Source of the DNA: a bacterium
GTDB taxonomy: Bacteria > Margulisbacteria > Marinamargulisbacteria > JABIPA01
DNA length: 64,000 nt
Reading direction: 5' to 3'
Assembly (NCBI GenBank): GCA_018698675.1
Contig: JABIPA010000009.1
Coordinates: 1-64,000, forward strand
The notes under the pieces are model-generated. The model ran no database searches and was not told the DNA's origin. It worked only from the letters and a program-made list of their open reading frames with translations. Position 1 is the stretch's first letter; each line of letters opens with the position of its first letter. Positions 9,881 through 20,144 of this stretch are shown here, piece by piece. Position numbers and translations under genes: made by a program.

Positions 9881-12103
9881 ATGAAAAATGGAACCTTCAA
9901 AATAGAAAATATGAGTTGTTCATCATGTGTAGCAAAAATCGAAAACGAGCTGCGTTCAACAGTCGGTGTCCAAAACGTCGTTGTGAACTTTGCAACTAAT
10001 AAAGCCACCGTTGAATTTTTACCTGAAAAAATTTCATTAAACCAAATTATGTCTAAGGTAGACAAACTAGGTTACAAAACTGTATCCAAAAAAAATATTA
10101 ACCAAACACAAGAAAAACAAACCGAAATCAAAACCTTAAAACGTAATACTATTTTATCTATGAGCTTTGCGATTCCATTAGTAATTATTGCAATGGGACC
10201 AGACTTTGGACTACGTCTTCCAGAATGGCTGTTAAAAAACATGGCTGTTCTTCAATTGATTTTGGCTACGCCTGTACTGTTATTTGGAGCCCAATTTTTT
10301 AAAAAGGGGTTTATCTCTGTAGTTCGCTCAAAATCAGCAAGCATGGATACATTAGTTAGTATAGGTGTAGGGTCCGCCTTCTTATATAGTTTATTTGTTA
10401 CTGGTTCAATTTTAAGTGGTTCTCCAAATTTTAGTAGTCACGATCTCTATTACGAAACAGCGGCGTTTTTAATTGCATTTATCTTATTAGGTCGTTTAAT
10501 GGAATCTATAGCAAAAGGGAAAACGTCTGAAGCCATAAAATCCTTAGTGAATCTTCAATCAAAAACGGCCACAGTAATTAGAAATAAAGAAGAAATTGAA
10601 GTCGCTATAGAAAATGTTCAGGTGGACGATATCATTCTTGTCAGACCGGGTCAAAAAATTCCAGTAGACGGAGTTGTCGTTAAGGGTAACAGCAGCGTTG
10701 ATGAATCCATGATCACCGGTGAATCTTTACCTGTTGAAAAAATATCTAATAGCTCAGTTATCGGATCTACTGTGAATAAAACTGGGAGTTTTACATACAA
10801 AGCCACAAAAATAGGTTCTGACACTGCGTTAGCTCAAATTATTAAACTTGTTGAAGACGCACAAGGATCTAAAGCACCTATTCAAAAAATTGCTGATAAA
10901 GTTTCTGCCATTTTTGTACCTGTCGTTTTAATTGTTGCCCTTATGTCATTTGTAATATGGCTACTTTTTGGATTTGGGTTTTCATTCGCACTAACAATAT
11001 TCATTGCCGTTATGATTATTGCTTGCCCGTGCGCTTTAGGTTTAGCTACACCGACAGCTGTGATGGTGGGAACAGGAAAAGCCGCCAGTCATGGTATTTT
11101 AATTAAAAGCGCCGAAGCACTTCAAACAGCACAATCAATTAAGGCCGTTGTATTTGATAAAACAGGGACCCTTACCAAGGGAAAGCCAAAGGTTACCAAT
11201 ACTGTGTCTATCGCCCTTAACAAAAATGAGCTGTTACAGATAGCTGCCTCACTTGAAAAACAATCTGAACATCCTCTTGGTGAAGCCATTTTAAAAAAAG
11301 CTAATCAAAAAAAAATTGTTCTTCAAGAAACATCTTCTTTTAACTCTATAACGGGAAAAGGAATCCAAGGGACTATAAATGGAACTGAATATTTCTTTGG
11401 AAATCAACAATTAATGATAACCTTAACCCATTCTTTAGACGACTATTCATCGGCATTTAATAAACTTGAAGCCCAAGGAAAAACGGTTATGTTTTTAGCT
11501 ACAAGAGAAACGATTTCTGGGTTTATCGCCGTGGCAGACACGATAAAACCGCATTCAAAGGAAGCCGTTCAAGAGCTTCAGTCTCAGGGAATTCAAGTTT
11601 ATATGATTACAGGAGATAACAAAAAAACGGCGGATGCAATTGCTAACGAATGTGGTATTACAAACGTATTGGCTGAAGTACTTCCAAAAGATAAATCAGA
11701 CCAAATTCAGGCCATTCAAAACCAAGGGCTTAAAGTAGCAATGGTGGGTGATGGCATTAATGATGCGCCTGCATTAGCTCAGGCTAATATTGGAATCGCA
11801 ATGGGTGCAGGAACAGATGTCGCTATTGAATCAGCAGATATTGTATTAATTAAAGATGACTTAAGAGATGTTGTTTTAGCTATGAACATATCCAAATATA
11901 CCATGCGTAAAATCAAACAGAATCTCTTTTGGGCCTTTGCCTATAACGCAGCCGGAATACCTATCGCCGCAGGGGTTTTATATCCATTATTTGGATTCTT
12001 GTTAAACCCAATGATAGCAGGGATGGCCATGGCATTTAGTTCGGTGTCTGTATTAGGAAATACGCTTTTGATGAATTTTTATAAATTTGAAATAAAAAAA
12101 TAA
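9881..12103 (+). CDS. copA: Copper-translocating P1B-type ATPase
   Basis: N-terminal HMA motif [40 protein letters not shown]; 740 aa. Confidence 0.93.
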   Translation: MKNGTFKIENMSCSSCVAKIENELRSTVGVQNVVVNFATNKATVEFLPEKISLNQIMSKVDKLGYKTVSKKNINQTQEKQTEIKTLKRNTILSMSFAIPLVIIAMGPDFGLRLPEWLLKNMAVLQLILATPVLLFGAQFFKKGFISVVRSKSASMDTLVSIGVGSAFLYSLFVTGSILSGSPNFSSHDLYYETAAFLIAFILLGRLMESIAKGKTSEAIKSLVNLQSKTATVIRNKEEIEVAIENVQVDDIILVRPGQKIPVDGVVVKGNSSVDESMITGESLPVEKISNSSVIGSTVNKTGSFTYKATKIGSDTALAQIIKLVEDAQGSKAPIQKIADKVSAIFVPVVLIVALMSFVIWLLFGFGFSFALTIFIAVMIIACPCALGLATPTAVMVGTGKAASHGILIKSAEALQTAQSIKAVVFDKTGTLTKGKPKVTNTVSIALNKNELLQIAASLEKQSEHPLGEAILKKANQKKIVLQETSSFNSITGKGIQGTINGTEYFFGNQQLMITLTHSLDDYSSAFNKLEAQGKTVMFLATRETISGFIAVADTIKPHSKEAVQELQSQGIQVYMITGDNKKTADAIANECGITNVLAEVLPKDKSDQIQAIQNQGLKVAMVGDGINDAPALAQANIGIAMGAGTDVAIESADIVLIKDDLRDVVLAMNISKYTMRKIKQNLFWAFAYNAAGIPIAAGVLYPLFGFLLNPMIAGMAMAFSSVSVLGNTLLMNFYKFEIKK

Positions 12104-12114
12104 AGGAAAATAGA

Positions 12115-12501
12115 ATGACATATACATTTTCAAAAACAACCTCTATGGATTTCAACAGCGCTGTTGAAAAGGTAAAAGAAGAACTTAAAAAAGAAGGATT
12201 TGGAGTTCTTACTCAAATCGATGTTAAAGATACTTTAAAGAAAAAAATTGATGTTGATTTTAAAAAATACCTAATATTGGGTGCATGTAACCCTCAGTTG
12301 GCCTATCAAGCACTTCAAAAAGAAGAAAAAATTGGAGTAATGTTGCCTTGTAACGTTGTGATTTTTGAAACAGACGAAGGTGATGTAGAAATAAACGCAG
12401 TGGATCCTATCGCATCTATGCAAGCCATTCAAAATCCAAATCTTGAACCTATTGCGAAACAAGTTCAAGAAAAATTAAAACTGGTAGTGTCCCGGATTTA
12501 A
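12115..12501 (+). CDS. DUF302 family protein
   Basis: MTYTFSKTTSMDFNSAVEKVKEELKKEGFGVLTQIDVKDTLKKKI...LGACNPQLAYQAL...GVMLPCNVVIFE is the DUF302 pattern. Confidence 0.8.
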   Translation: MTYTFSKTTSMDFNSAVEKVKEELKKEGFGVLTQIDVKDTLKKKIDVDFKKYLILGACNPQLAYQALQKEEKIGVMLPCNVVIFETDEGDVEINAVDPIASMQAIQNPNLEPIAKQVQEKLKLVVSRI

Positions 12502-12503
12502 AT

Positions 12504-12839
12504 ATGTCAGAAGCTAAAAGGCCACTATCTTTAAAAAAGATGATAATTTCTTGGAGCATATTCATCCTCTTTTTTGGAGGTTTATTGTTTTTAAGAAAAA
12601 ATCTGTTCTATTTTAGATTCATTAGAAGGGACTATATTTTGGTTACTATTCTAGGTCTTAGCTACACCGTCTTTAGCGAGTATATAAACGTCTTTGTTCA
12701 TCAAAGCTGGACATACTCTTCTCTAATGCCAGTCTTACCCTTCATATATTTGGGAGTTATCCCACTTATCCAATGGTCTATATTACCGGCTTTTATACTC
12801 TATTTCGTTAAAAACAATTTAAATTACGGAGGAAAATAA
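12504..12839 (+). CDS. Hypothetical small multi-pass membrane protein
   Basis: 111 aa with several hydrophobic segments, tightly packed between the DUF302 gene and cusA. Confidence 0.6.
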   Translation: MSEAKRPLSLKKMIISWSIFILFFGGLLFLRKNLFYFRFIRRDYILVTILGLSYTVFSEYINVFVHQSWTYSSLMPVLPFIYLGVIPLIQWSILPAFILYFVKNNLNYGGK

Positions 12840-12840
12840 A

Positions 12841-15800
12841 ATGAATCAGCCAATAAAAGAACCAAAATCAATCCTCGAAAAACTAATCTGGTTTTGCCTC
12901 AATCAAAAACTCATCGTTTTCATGGCTCTAATATTAATTCTTGGATGGGGAATAATGGTTTCTCCATTCAAATGGGATGTTGGGTTACCTAAAAACCCAA
13001 TTGCCGTTGATGCTATTCCTGATATTGGAGAAAACCAGCAAATCGTTTTTACAAAATGGTCCGGACGATCCCCTCAAGATGTAGAAGATCAAATTACATA
13101 TCCGTTAACCGTTGCATTATTAGGGGTGCCTGAGGTACGAACGGTTCGTAGTTTCTCCATGTTTGGATTTTCAAGTATTTATGTGGTTTTTAAAGAAAAA
13201 GCAGACTTCTATTGGAGTCGAACTCGAATACTTGAAAAATTAAACTCACTATCACCAGGAACATTGCCTGAAGGTGTCAGCCCAACATTAGGACCAGCCG
13301 CGACTGCATTAGGACAAGTATTTTGGTACAACTTAGAAGGGTACGACGAAAAAGGAAACCTAACAGGGGGTTGGGACTTAGATGAACTTAGATCAGTTCA
13401 AGATTGGCAAATTAAATACTCTCTGCTAGCAGCAGATGGTGTTAGTGAAGTTGCTTCTATTGGCGGATTCATTAAAGAATATCAAATCGATATTGACCCA
13501 AAATCCCTCAAACATTATGGCATCAAACTAGAAGACGTTTTTATGGCTATAAAAATGTCTAACCAGGATATTGGCGCAAAAACGATTGAAATGAATCGTT
13601 CAGAATATGTTATACGGGGAATTGGCTTTATAAAGACAATTAAGGATATTGAAAATGCAGTAATTAAAACGATTAATAATACACCTATTTATGTAAAACA
13701 AGTGGCGAATGTTCAAGAAGGACCTGCTCTCAGACGAGGGGTGTTAGATAAGGAAGGTGCAGAAGTCGTAGGAGGTGTGGTTATAGCAAGATATGGAGCA
13801 AACCCACTTGAAACTATTGAAAATTTAAAACAAAAAATAAAAGAAATAGAACCAGGTCTTCCAGAAAAAGTATTAAGAGATGGAACAAAATCAAAGTTAA
13901 AAGTAATTCCTTTTTATGACAGATCCATACTAATAAAAGAAACACTAGGGACATTAAGCAAAGCATTATCCGAAGAAATACTAATTACAATTATTGTTGT
14001 TCTTCTACTAATTATGAACATTCGGTCATCGTTATTAATTTCAGCAATGTTACCCATCTCTGTTCTAATGGTTTTTATTGCGATGAAGCAGTTTGGAGTA
14101 GACGCCAACATTGTTGCCTTATCCGGAATAGCAATTGCTATTGGAACAATCGTAGATATGGGTATTGTTATGACCGAAAATATAATTAAGCGGTTGGGAG
14201 AATCTGGTCCTGATGACTCAAAAATAGTCGTTATTTATGAAGCAGCGAATGAAGTAGGATCTGCGATTGTAACTGCCGTCGCCACCACTATCATTAGCTT
14301 TATCCCCGTGTTCACAATGATTGGTGCCGAAGGTAAGTTGTTTAGACCGTTAGCATTTACAAAAACATTTGCGCTATTGAGCTCGATTATTATTGCAGTA
14401 TTACTACTCCCTCCGTTTGCCCACATGTTTTTTGGCTCCAAATTCAAGATAAGTGAACATCCCATTCTAAAAAAATTCTATTCTTATTCAAAATGGATCA
14501 ACAGGTTATTAGTAGGGGCGGTTGTAATTCTCTTAACAAAAACATGGTTACCATTAGGTCCCGAAAACGGCATAATCTTAAATATTATTTTTGTAGCCTT
14601 CTTGATAGGATCTGTTTTGGGTAGCATTATGGCTATTCAACATTACTACGCTACGCTTTTAAATTGGTGTCTAGAAAATAAGAAAAAATTTATCGCTATT
14701 CCTATTGGAATTATTATTTTAGGAGTATTCTCTTGGTCAAGTTTAGGAAAAGAATTCATGCCAGCCCTAGATGAAGGGGCCTTCCTTTACATGCCCACAA
14801 CAATGACCCATGCATCTATTACTGAAACGACCGATGTACTTCAAAAACAAGATATGGCATTTGCAGTAATACCTGAAGTTGAATCTGCAGTCGGAAAATT
14901 AGGACGAGTGGACTCCGCATTAGATCCTGCTCCTATTTCCATGATTGAAACCATCATAAATTACAAACCAGAATACATAATAGATGAACAAGGAAAACGA
15001 CTACATTTCAAATATACAAAAAAAGAAAATGATTACTTTAGAAACGAAAAAGGAATTCCTATTTTAGCGCTCGATGGAAACTCTTATATGGTAAAAGGAA
15101 AATTTCTTCGAAGTGAAACAAATGAACTAATTCCAGATAAAAATGGAAAACCCTTTCGTCTTTGGAGGCCCGAATTAAACACAAAACTAAACTTAGGAAG
15201 ATCCTATTGGGCGGGAATCAAATCTCCAAATGATATTTGGGACGTCTTACAGAAAGCTGCGCAAGTACCAGGAACAACTTCCGCTCCCAAACTACAACCC
15301 ATTGAAGCAAGAATAGTTATGCTTCAAAGTGGGGTAAGGGCTCCCATGGCAATTAAAGTTAAAGGCCCAGATCTTCAAACGATTGAAGCTTTTGGAATGG
15401 ATCTTGAAAAAGCAATTAAAGAAGCTTCATTTGTTGAAACCTCCGCAGTGTTCGCGGACAGAGTTGTGGGTAAACCCTATTACGAAATACATATTAATAG
15501 AGAAAAAATTGCGCGTTACGGAATTATGTTAAACAACGTACAAAATGCAATTTCTATGGCTGTTGGAGGGAAAGTTATTACACATACGATAGAGGGACGA
15601 GAACGATACCCTATCCGAATTCGCTACCAACGAGAACTCCGAGATTCATTAGAATCTTTAGACCATATATTAGTTGATTCAAAGAATGGAGTCCAAATCC
15701 CATTGGCACAATTAGCAGAAATAAAATTTGTAAAAGGACCTCAAGTTATTAAAAGTGAAGATACATTTTTAACATCCTATGTTCTCTTCGATAAAAAACC

Positions 15801-16512
15801 TGAGGTAGCCGAAATGGATACTATTAATCAAGTTAAGTCTCTACTTAATGACAAGATTGAAACAGGAAAACTTATTGTCCCAAATGGAGTCAGCTATGCA
15901 TTTACGGGCAACTATGAAAATCTAATCAGAAGCGAAAAAACACTTAAAATTGTGCTTCCTTTGGCCTTATTTTTAATTTTTATGGTTTTGTATCTGCATT
16001 TTAAATCCATCGCTTTAACGAGCTTGGTCTTCTCTGGGATATTTTTAGCTTGGTCTGGGGGATTCATAATGCTTTGGTTATATGGACAAGAATGGTTTAT
16101 GAATTTACCGGTAATAGGAAGTTTTTTAAGAGACTTGTTTCAAATCCATCCGATAAACTTAAGTATTGCTGTATGGGTAGGATTTTTAGCTCTATTTGGT
16201 ATTGCTTCCGATGACGGAGTCATAATGGGAACATTTTTGAAGGAGTCTTTTCAAAACCATAAACCAAAAACGATTCGAGATATCCGAAAAGCGGCCGTAG
16301 AGGCAGGCAGTCGAAGGGTCAGACCCTGTTTAATGACGACAGCAACAACTATACTTGCTTTACTTCCAATTTTGACATCTTCAGGGCGAGGTGCCGATAT
16401 TATGATTCCAATGGCAATTCCTTCTTTTGGAGGAATGTTTGTAGCAACAATTACGTTGCTAATGGTACCTGTTATCTATTCATGGATTGAGGAAACTAAG
16501 TTGCCTAAATAA
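12841..16512 (+). CDS. cusA: CusA/CzcA-type heavy-metal efflux RND transporter
   Basis: 1223 aa; DAIPDIGENQQIVFTKWSGRSPQDVEDQITYPL, NIRSSLLISAMLPISVLMVFIAMKQFGVDANIVALSGIAIAIGTIVDMGIVMTENI, RRVRPCLMTTATTILALLP. Confidence 0.93.
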   Translation: MNQPIKEPKSILEKLIWFCLNQKLIVFMALILILGWGIMVSPFKWDVGLPKNPIAVDAIPDIGENQQIVFTKWSGRSPQDVEDQITYPLTVALLGVPEVRTVRSFSMFGFSSIYVVFKEKADFYWSRTRILEKLNSLSPGTLPEGVSPTLGPAATALGQVFWYNLEGYDEKGNLTGGWDLDELRSVQDWQIKYSLLAADGVSEVASIGGFIKEYQIDIDPKSLKHYGIKLEDVFMAIKMSNQDIGAKTIEMNRSEYVIRGIGFIKTIKDIENAVIKTINNTPIYVKQVANVQEGPALRRGVLDKEGAEVVGGVVIARYGANPLETIENLKQKIKEIEPGLPEKVLRDGTKSKLKVIPFYDRSILIKETLGTLSKALSEEILITIIVVLLLIMNIRSSLLISAMLPISVLMVFIAMKQFGVDANIVALSGIAIAIGTIVDMGIVMTENIIKRLGESGPDDSKIVVIYEAANEVGSAIVTAVATTIISFIPVFTMIGAEGKLFRPLAFTKTFALLSSIIIAVLLLPPFAHMFFGSKFKISEHPILKKFYSYSKWINRLLVGAVVILLTKTWLPLGPENGIILNIIFVAFLIGSVLGSIMAIQHYYATLLNWCLENKKKFIAIPIGIIILGVFSWSSLGKEFMPALDEGAFLYMPTTMTHASITETTDVLQKQDMAFAVIPEVESAVGKLGRVDSALDPAPISMIETIINYKPEYIIDEQGKRLHFKYTKKENDYFRNEKGIPILALDGNSYMVKGKFLRSETNELIPDKNGKPFRLWRPELNTKLNLGRSYWAGIKSPNDIWDVLQKAAQVPGTTSAPKLQPIEARIVMLQSGVRAPMAIKVKGPDLQTIEAFGMDLEKAIKEASFVETSAVFADRVVGKPYYEIHINREKIARYGIMLNNVQNAISMAVGGKVITHTIEGRERYPIRIRYQRELRDSLESLDHILVDSKNGVQIPLAQLAEIKFVKGPQVIKSEDTFLTSYVLFDKKPEVAEMDTINQVKSLLNDKIETGKLIVPNGVSYAFTGNYENLIRSEKTLKIVLPLALFLIFMVLYLHFKSIALTSLVFSGIFLAWSGGFIMLWLYGQEWFMNLPVIGSFLRDLFQIHPINLSIAVWVGFLALFGIASDDGVIMGTFLKESFQNHKPKTIRDIRKAAVEAGSRRVRPCLMTTATTILALLPILTSSGRGADIMIPMAIPSFGGMFVATITLLMVPVIYSWIEETKLPK

Positions 16513-16540
16513 AGTATCAATTTCATCATATGTGTATCAC

Positions 16541-16775
16541 AAATTGGTAGTGATGCAAAAACTGTTACTTTAGAATAATATCCCCAGATATTCATAAATA
16601 AGGGAGGTTTTTCTATGAGATTAAGACGAAAAGCTCATCTACATACATGCTTCGAAAAGGATATGTGACTTTTATAGTAAAAAAAATGTACAATCGTTAC
16701 GCGATTTTATACGCCGTCTCTTTGATATTACTGGGTCCATTTTTCCACTATATTCTAATCGAAAAATGGCTTTTT
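16541..16775 (-). repeat. Right inverted repeat of the metal-resistance island
   Basis: Reverse complement of 4757-4991 with roughly 80-85% identity by eye. Confidence 0.9.
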
Positions 16776-16830
16776 AATGTTTTTGAATCACTACTAATTT
16801 TTCATCATAAATTTTTCTTTTTGTTCCAAA

Positions 16831-17622
16831 TTAAGTTTTTAAAGCTTTCGTGCCGTTAAAAAGAACATAACTTAATACGCCAATCCCAAAATTACAGCAT
16901 AATACCAAGACGATACTGAGACTTGGTGGGATATCTAAAATTAATGAGAGTCCAAGTCCGATAATGGATCCTAATATACCAACTCCCCAGCCAAGAATGA
17001 TTTGTTTTTTCATTGATTTAACAAATAAGATAATACTTAGGATAGGTAATACTAAAAAAGAAAAAACTAATAATATACCGACCATTTTTACCGACGATGT
17101 AACAACGCATCCAAACAATGCGTAAAAAGCAAAATCAGACAGTTTGGATCGTCCGTTAAGAAGTTTTGTATTGAAAATAAAGAGTATTATCCCAATCACG
17201 GAATACAAACTAATGGCTAATATTAAATCTTGAGTTTGAACAAATAATAAATGTCCGGATAACATTGATTTGAAATTGTGACCTTCCATTCCTGTACTTG
17301 AAATTAAGGCCGTTGCTCCAGAGGCTGCAAAAATATACATCACACCAATGACGGCTTCTTGTAAATTGGATTCTTTAAATAGAGGTTTAACAACAGATAA
17401 TATAAATGCTGCTATTACTGTAAATCCAAACCCCACCAAAAATAATTGGTAGGGGTTTTGAATATCTAAAAAATGGCCAACTAAATAACCAAGTGCTGCC
17501 CATTGAGCTAATGCAAGATCAATGAAAAGGATTCCGCGTTTTAATACAAATGCTCCAAAATAAACATGGATAAAGACGAGCACTGCGCATGCAATTAGGG
17601 GTAATAAAAGTAGGGATATCAT
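16831..17622 (-). CDS. ZnuB/TroC-type metal ABC transporter permease
   Basis: MISLLLLPLIACAVLVFIHVYFGAFVLKRGILFIDLALAQWAALGYLVG...; multi-pass, followed by the pattern SSVKMVGILLVFSFLVLPI. Confidence 0.85.
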   Translation of the reverse strand: MISLLLLPLIACAVLVFIHVYFGAFVLKRGILFIDLALAQWAALGYLVGHFLDIQNPYQLFLVGFGFTVIAAFILSVVKPLFKESNLQEAVIGVMYIFAASGATALISSTGMEGHNFKSMLSGHLLFVQTQDLILAISLYSVIGIILFIFNTKLLNGRSKLSDFAFYALFGCVVTSSVKMVGILLVFSFLVLPILSIILFVKSMKKQIILGWGVGILGSIIGLGLSLILDIPPSLSIVLVLCCNFGIGVLSYVLFNGTKALKT

Positions 17623-18527
17623 TTAGTGATTTCCTCAACTAAATAGTCGAAAAGACCTATGTAAGACTTGATGCCTAAAGAACCTACATTTATTGGAACA
17701 GAAGCATATTTTGCATCAATTTTTTTAGAAAAGGATTCACCAACCTGCCTTGGATAAAAACTGGCGGATAATACTAGCTTATGCGAATTCGTTTTCTTTA
17801 ACATTGTTTCCAAACTCATTAAATGTCTTGATGTTGGAGGAATTCCTGGGAGAGGCTCTAGTTCACCAATAGCATGAAGTTCAAAAACATCAAAAAAATA
17901 CGGCCATACTTTATGATATGTGACTATTTGGAAATCTTTATAGGGAGCCATTCTTTTTTGCCATTCGTTTAGTTTAATGTCAATTTTTCTTGCAAAAGAA
18001 GTATAATTTTTTGAGTAAAATTGCTCGTTTTTGGGGTCAAGAATAATCAAACGGTCCCTTATTTCTTTTGCAATAATTTTGCCGTTATTAGGATTTAGCC
18101 AGTAATGAGGATTTCCGGACTTGTGAACGTCTCCCATATTCCCATCAATGTTTGTTGTTGGTATTTCGAGTTTTTTGATTTCGTGGGAACAATCTAAGTA
18201 TCCATTTTTACCGAAAAAGATTTTGTTATTTCTAGCTACCTGGATAAGTCCATCAATCCAAGAGTCTTGGTCCATTCCCAACCGAATCAATAAATCGGCC
18301 TTTCGTACCATCATTACCATCGATGGCTTTGGATTAATGTCGTGTAAATTTCGACTTCCTTTTACTAAAGATTTAACCTCAATTTTGTCCCCACCAATAG
18401 ACGTTGCTATAGAAGCAAAGTCTTCGGTAATGGCTACAACCTTTAAAGGGGAGGCATATAGATTTCCCATTAAACAGGTCAATATGAATACGACACTCAG
18501 TAAGTGTTTAAATTTATTGTAATACAT
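17619..18527 (-). CDS. ZnuA/TroA-type metal-binding solute-binding protein
   Basis: LKVVAITEDFASIATSIGGDKIEVKSLVKGSRNLHDINPKPS, NPHYWLNPNNGKIIAKEI, VTYHKVWPYFFDVF; overlaps permease start. ATG 18527 chosen over track start 18581. Confidence 0.85.
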   Translation of the reverse strand: MYYNKFKHLLSVVFILTCLMGNLYASPLKVVAITEDFASIATSIGGDKIEVKSLVKGSRNLHDINPKPSMVMMVRKADLLIRLGMDQDSWIDGLIQVARNNKIFFGKNGYLDCSHEIKKLEIPTTNIDGNMGDVHKSGNPHYWLNPNNGKIIAKEIRDRLIILDPKNEQFYSKNYTSFARKIDIKLNEWQKRMAPYKDFQIVTYHKVWPYFFDVFELHAIGELEPLPGIPPTSRHLMSLETMLKKTNSHKLVLSASFYPRQVGESFSKKIDAKYASVPINVGSLGIKSYIGLFDYLVEEITK

Positions 18528-19587
18528 GTGAATGAGGACCCATTCCAAAAATAAATTGGGCAGAAAGAGTATTATCAACATTTTCGCCTGTATTATATTG
18601 AACTTTGAATTTAGATGTATCCGTAAGTTGTCTCGTTAGTAAACTTGACCATTGGTTTTTAACTAAGCCTTCGTCGCCATGTTTTCCTAAGAACCCATAT
18701 CGAATACCCGTTTGATAATATTTATTGAATTTCATAAATCCACTTAAAAAACCTCCAGATTGAATGGCTCGGTCTTCGCCTTCATCACCATATAGTGCTT
18801 GATATAATTCTGATTGAAATTTAAGTTCTTGATTCGTGCCAAGCTCATGGGTATAGGTAATATCCATTCCATAAATTGTTTGTTTATCGTTGTCTATTGC
18901 AGAGCTAGCATTCCCTATCAAATAACTAAACCCTACTTCAATTTCTTTTGAATCATCAATGATGAAACTATTCCAAAGCCGAGTATTAAAGATACGGTTT
19001 GAATACTCAATACTCGTTTCTTCGTGTTCTTCGCCTATTTCTTCTTCATGAGAACTCGCCGTCCAAACCCCCATTTCTAGTTGTGAAAAGAAATCAAAAG
19101 GTAGGTTGTATGATAATTGAGCTCCTTCTGAAGAAAGACCTTCCTCTTCGCCTAAAAACTGTTTAATAACTATTGGCCTATTAACAAAGTCGCGTTGTTC
19201 TGGATGGAGAGGGTTTATTTTACCGATATTTAGTAGTTTTTTACCTACCAGTGCTCCAATTCCAAGGTTAAAGTCGCTATCTGGAATCATTACCCCTAAT
19301 AAATCTGAAAAAGTAATATACGCTTCCTCTAGTTCAAAGTGTCTTTCTCCCCCTTCTTCTTTGTGAAGAGCTGTGAAGATATCCGCTTTAACGGACGGGT
19401 ATAGGTAGTGTTGAAATGAAAACTCGATTTCTTTTACATCAAACGTTGTTTCATTTGTGGTATGGGTTCCTAAAAAATTCCCGATTACGGAAATATTTGG
19501 TAGGTCTGTTGTCGTTTGTTTTGTTTGGGCTTGAACGGATCCAAACGTAATAGATAGCATTAGAAATGCCATAAAGATTTTTTTCAT
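18514..19587 (-). CDS. Outer-membrane beta-barrel-like protein, putative metal-uptake associated
   Basis: Signal peptide MKKIFMAFLMLSITFGSVQAQ; alternating aromatic/polar strands; His/Glu-rich loop SSHEEEIGEEHEET; co-directional with the ABC uptake genes. Confidence 0.6.
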   Translation of the reverse strand: MKKIFMAFLMLSITFGSVQAQTKQTTTDLPNISVIGNFLGTHTTNETTFDVKEIEFSFQHYLYPSVKADIFTALHKEEGGERHFELEEAYITFSDLLGVMIPDSDFNLGIGALVGKKLLNIGKINPLHPEQRDFVNRPIVIKQFLGEEEGLSSEGAQLSYNLPFDFFSQLEMGVWTASSHEEEIGEEHEETSIEYSNRIFNTRLWNSFIIDDSKEIEVGFSYLIGNASSAIDNDKQTIYGMDITYTHELGTNQELKFQSELYQALYGDEGEDRAIQSGGFLSGFMKFNKYYQTGIRYGFLGKHGDEGLVKNQWSSLLTRQLTDTSKFKVQYNTGENVDNTLSAQFIFGMGPHSHVLQ

Positions 19588-19670
19588 GATTATTCTCCTG
19601 TATAGAACAAAATGCACATCGAATGTAGAGATGCGTTTTGTTATGTTGTTTTTTTAATTTTTATAAAACG

Positions 19671-19970
19671 TTATACAAGGATTAGAGGAGGCGCTCTGGA
19701 GTCGTTGTTAGATTTAGACTCTGTTTGAGTTATTTGTTCATCGAAATTATAAATCGATGAAAACAGAATTGTATCGGGAGTAAATGGGACAGCTTCGGTA
19801 AATGAAGCCAATGTTCCTTGGTGATGACAAATCGAGCATGTGTTGTGCTGATTGAGGTCCGTCTCGATATGAAAATGAAACATAGATAGTACGAAACCTG
19901 TTACTACAAATAAGAGTAGTAGGTTTCGTTTAAGTGCTGATTTTAAAGAAATTGAGTTTAAAATTTGCAT
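19671..19970 (-). CDS. Small membrane-anchored protein with CSICHH motif
   Basis: 99 aa; one hydrophobic segment then NQHNTCSICHHQGTL; first gene of the minus-strand uptake cluster. Confidence 0.5.
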   Translation of the reverse strand: MQILNSISLKSALKRNLLLLFVVTGFVLSMFHFHIETDLNQHNTCSICHHQGTLASFTEAVPFTPDTILFSSIYNFDEQITQTESKSNNDSRAPPLILV

Positions 19971-20015
19971 TATACGGAAGTATACCCAAAAAAAGGTCGG
20001 GGTGTAAAACGCTCC

Positions 20016-20144
20016 GTCGCGAAATATCTAATCTGACCAATTTTTGCACGACTTATTTAGTTTTACTAAACGTCGCTGTGCGAGAAATTGGCCATCTCAG
20101 GCATTTGAGCACATCGGGAAAATGTTATTTCTCTATTTCGCGAC
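20016..20144. repeat. Structured inverted-repeat element (MITE-like or structured leader RNA)
   Basis: Perfect 11-bp terminal inverted repeat GTCGCGAAATA (20016-20026)/TATTTCGCGAC (20134-20144) enclosing a second long stem (CCAATTTTTGCACGAC / GTCGCTGTGCGAGAAATTGG) and an apical TTTAG-TTTTA-CTAAA hairpin. Confidence 0.65.

Noticed and set aside
13914-14465. Minus-strand ORFs inside cusA
   Set aside because: Antisense to highly conserved RND coding sequence.
4757-16775. Classical IS-flanked composite transposon
   Set aside because: The flanking repeats are only ~220-235 bp and encode no transposase; no transposase-like ORF lies within or next to the island in this window.
16647-16859. 70-aa + strand ORF MLRKGYVTFIVKKMYNRYAILYAV...
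   Set aside because: Lies almost entirely in the right inverted repeat and overlaps the permease 3' end; the left repeat copy does not preserve the frame (A-run length differs), so it is not treated as a gene.
20016-20144. Integron attC site
   Set aside because: Folded dyad is reminiscent, but no clear R'/R'' core (GTTRRRY/RYYYAAC) pair at the ends and no integrase or gene cassette context.
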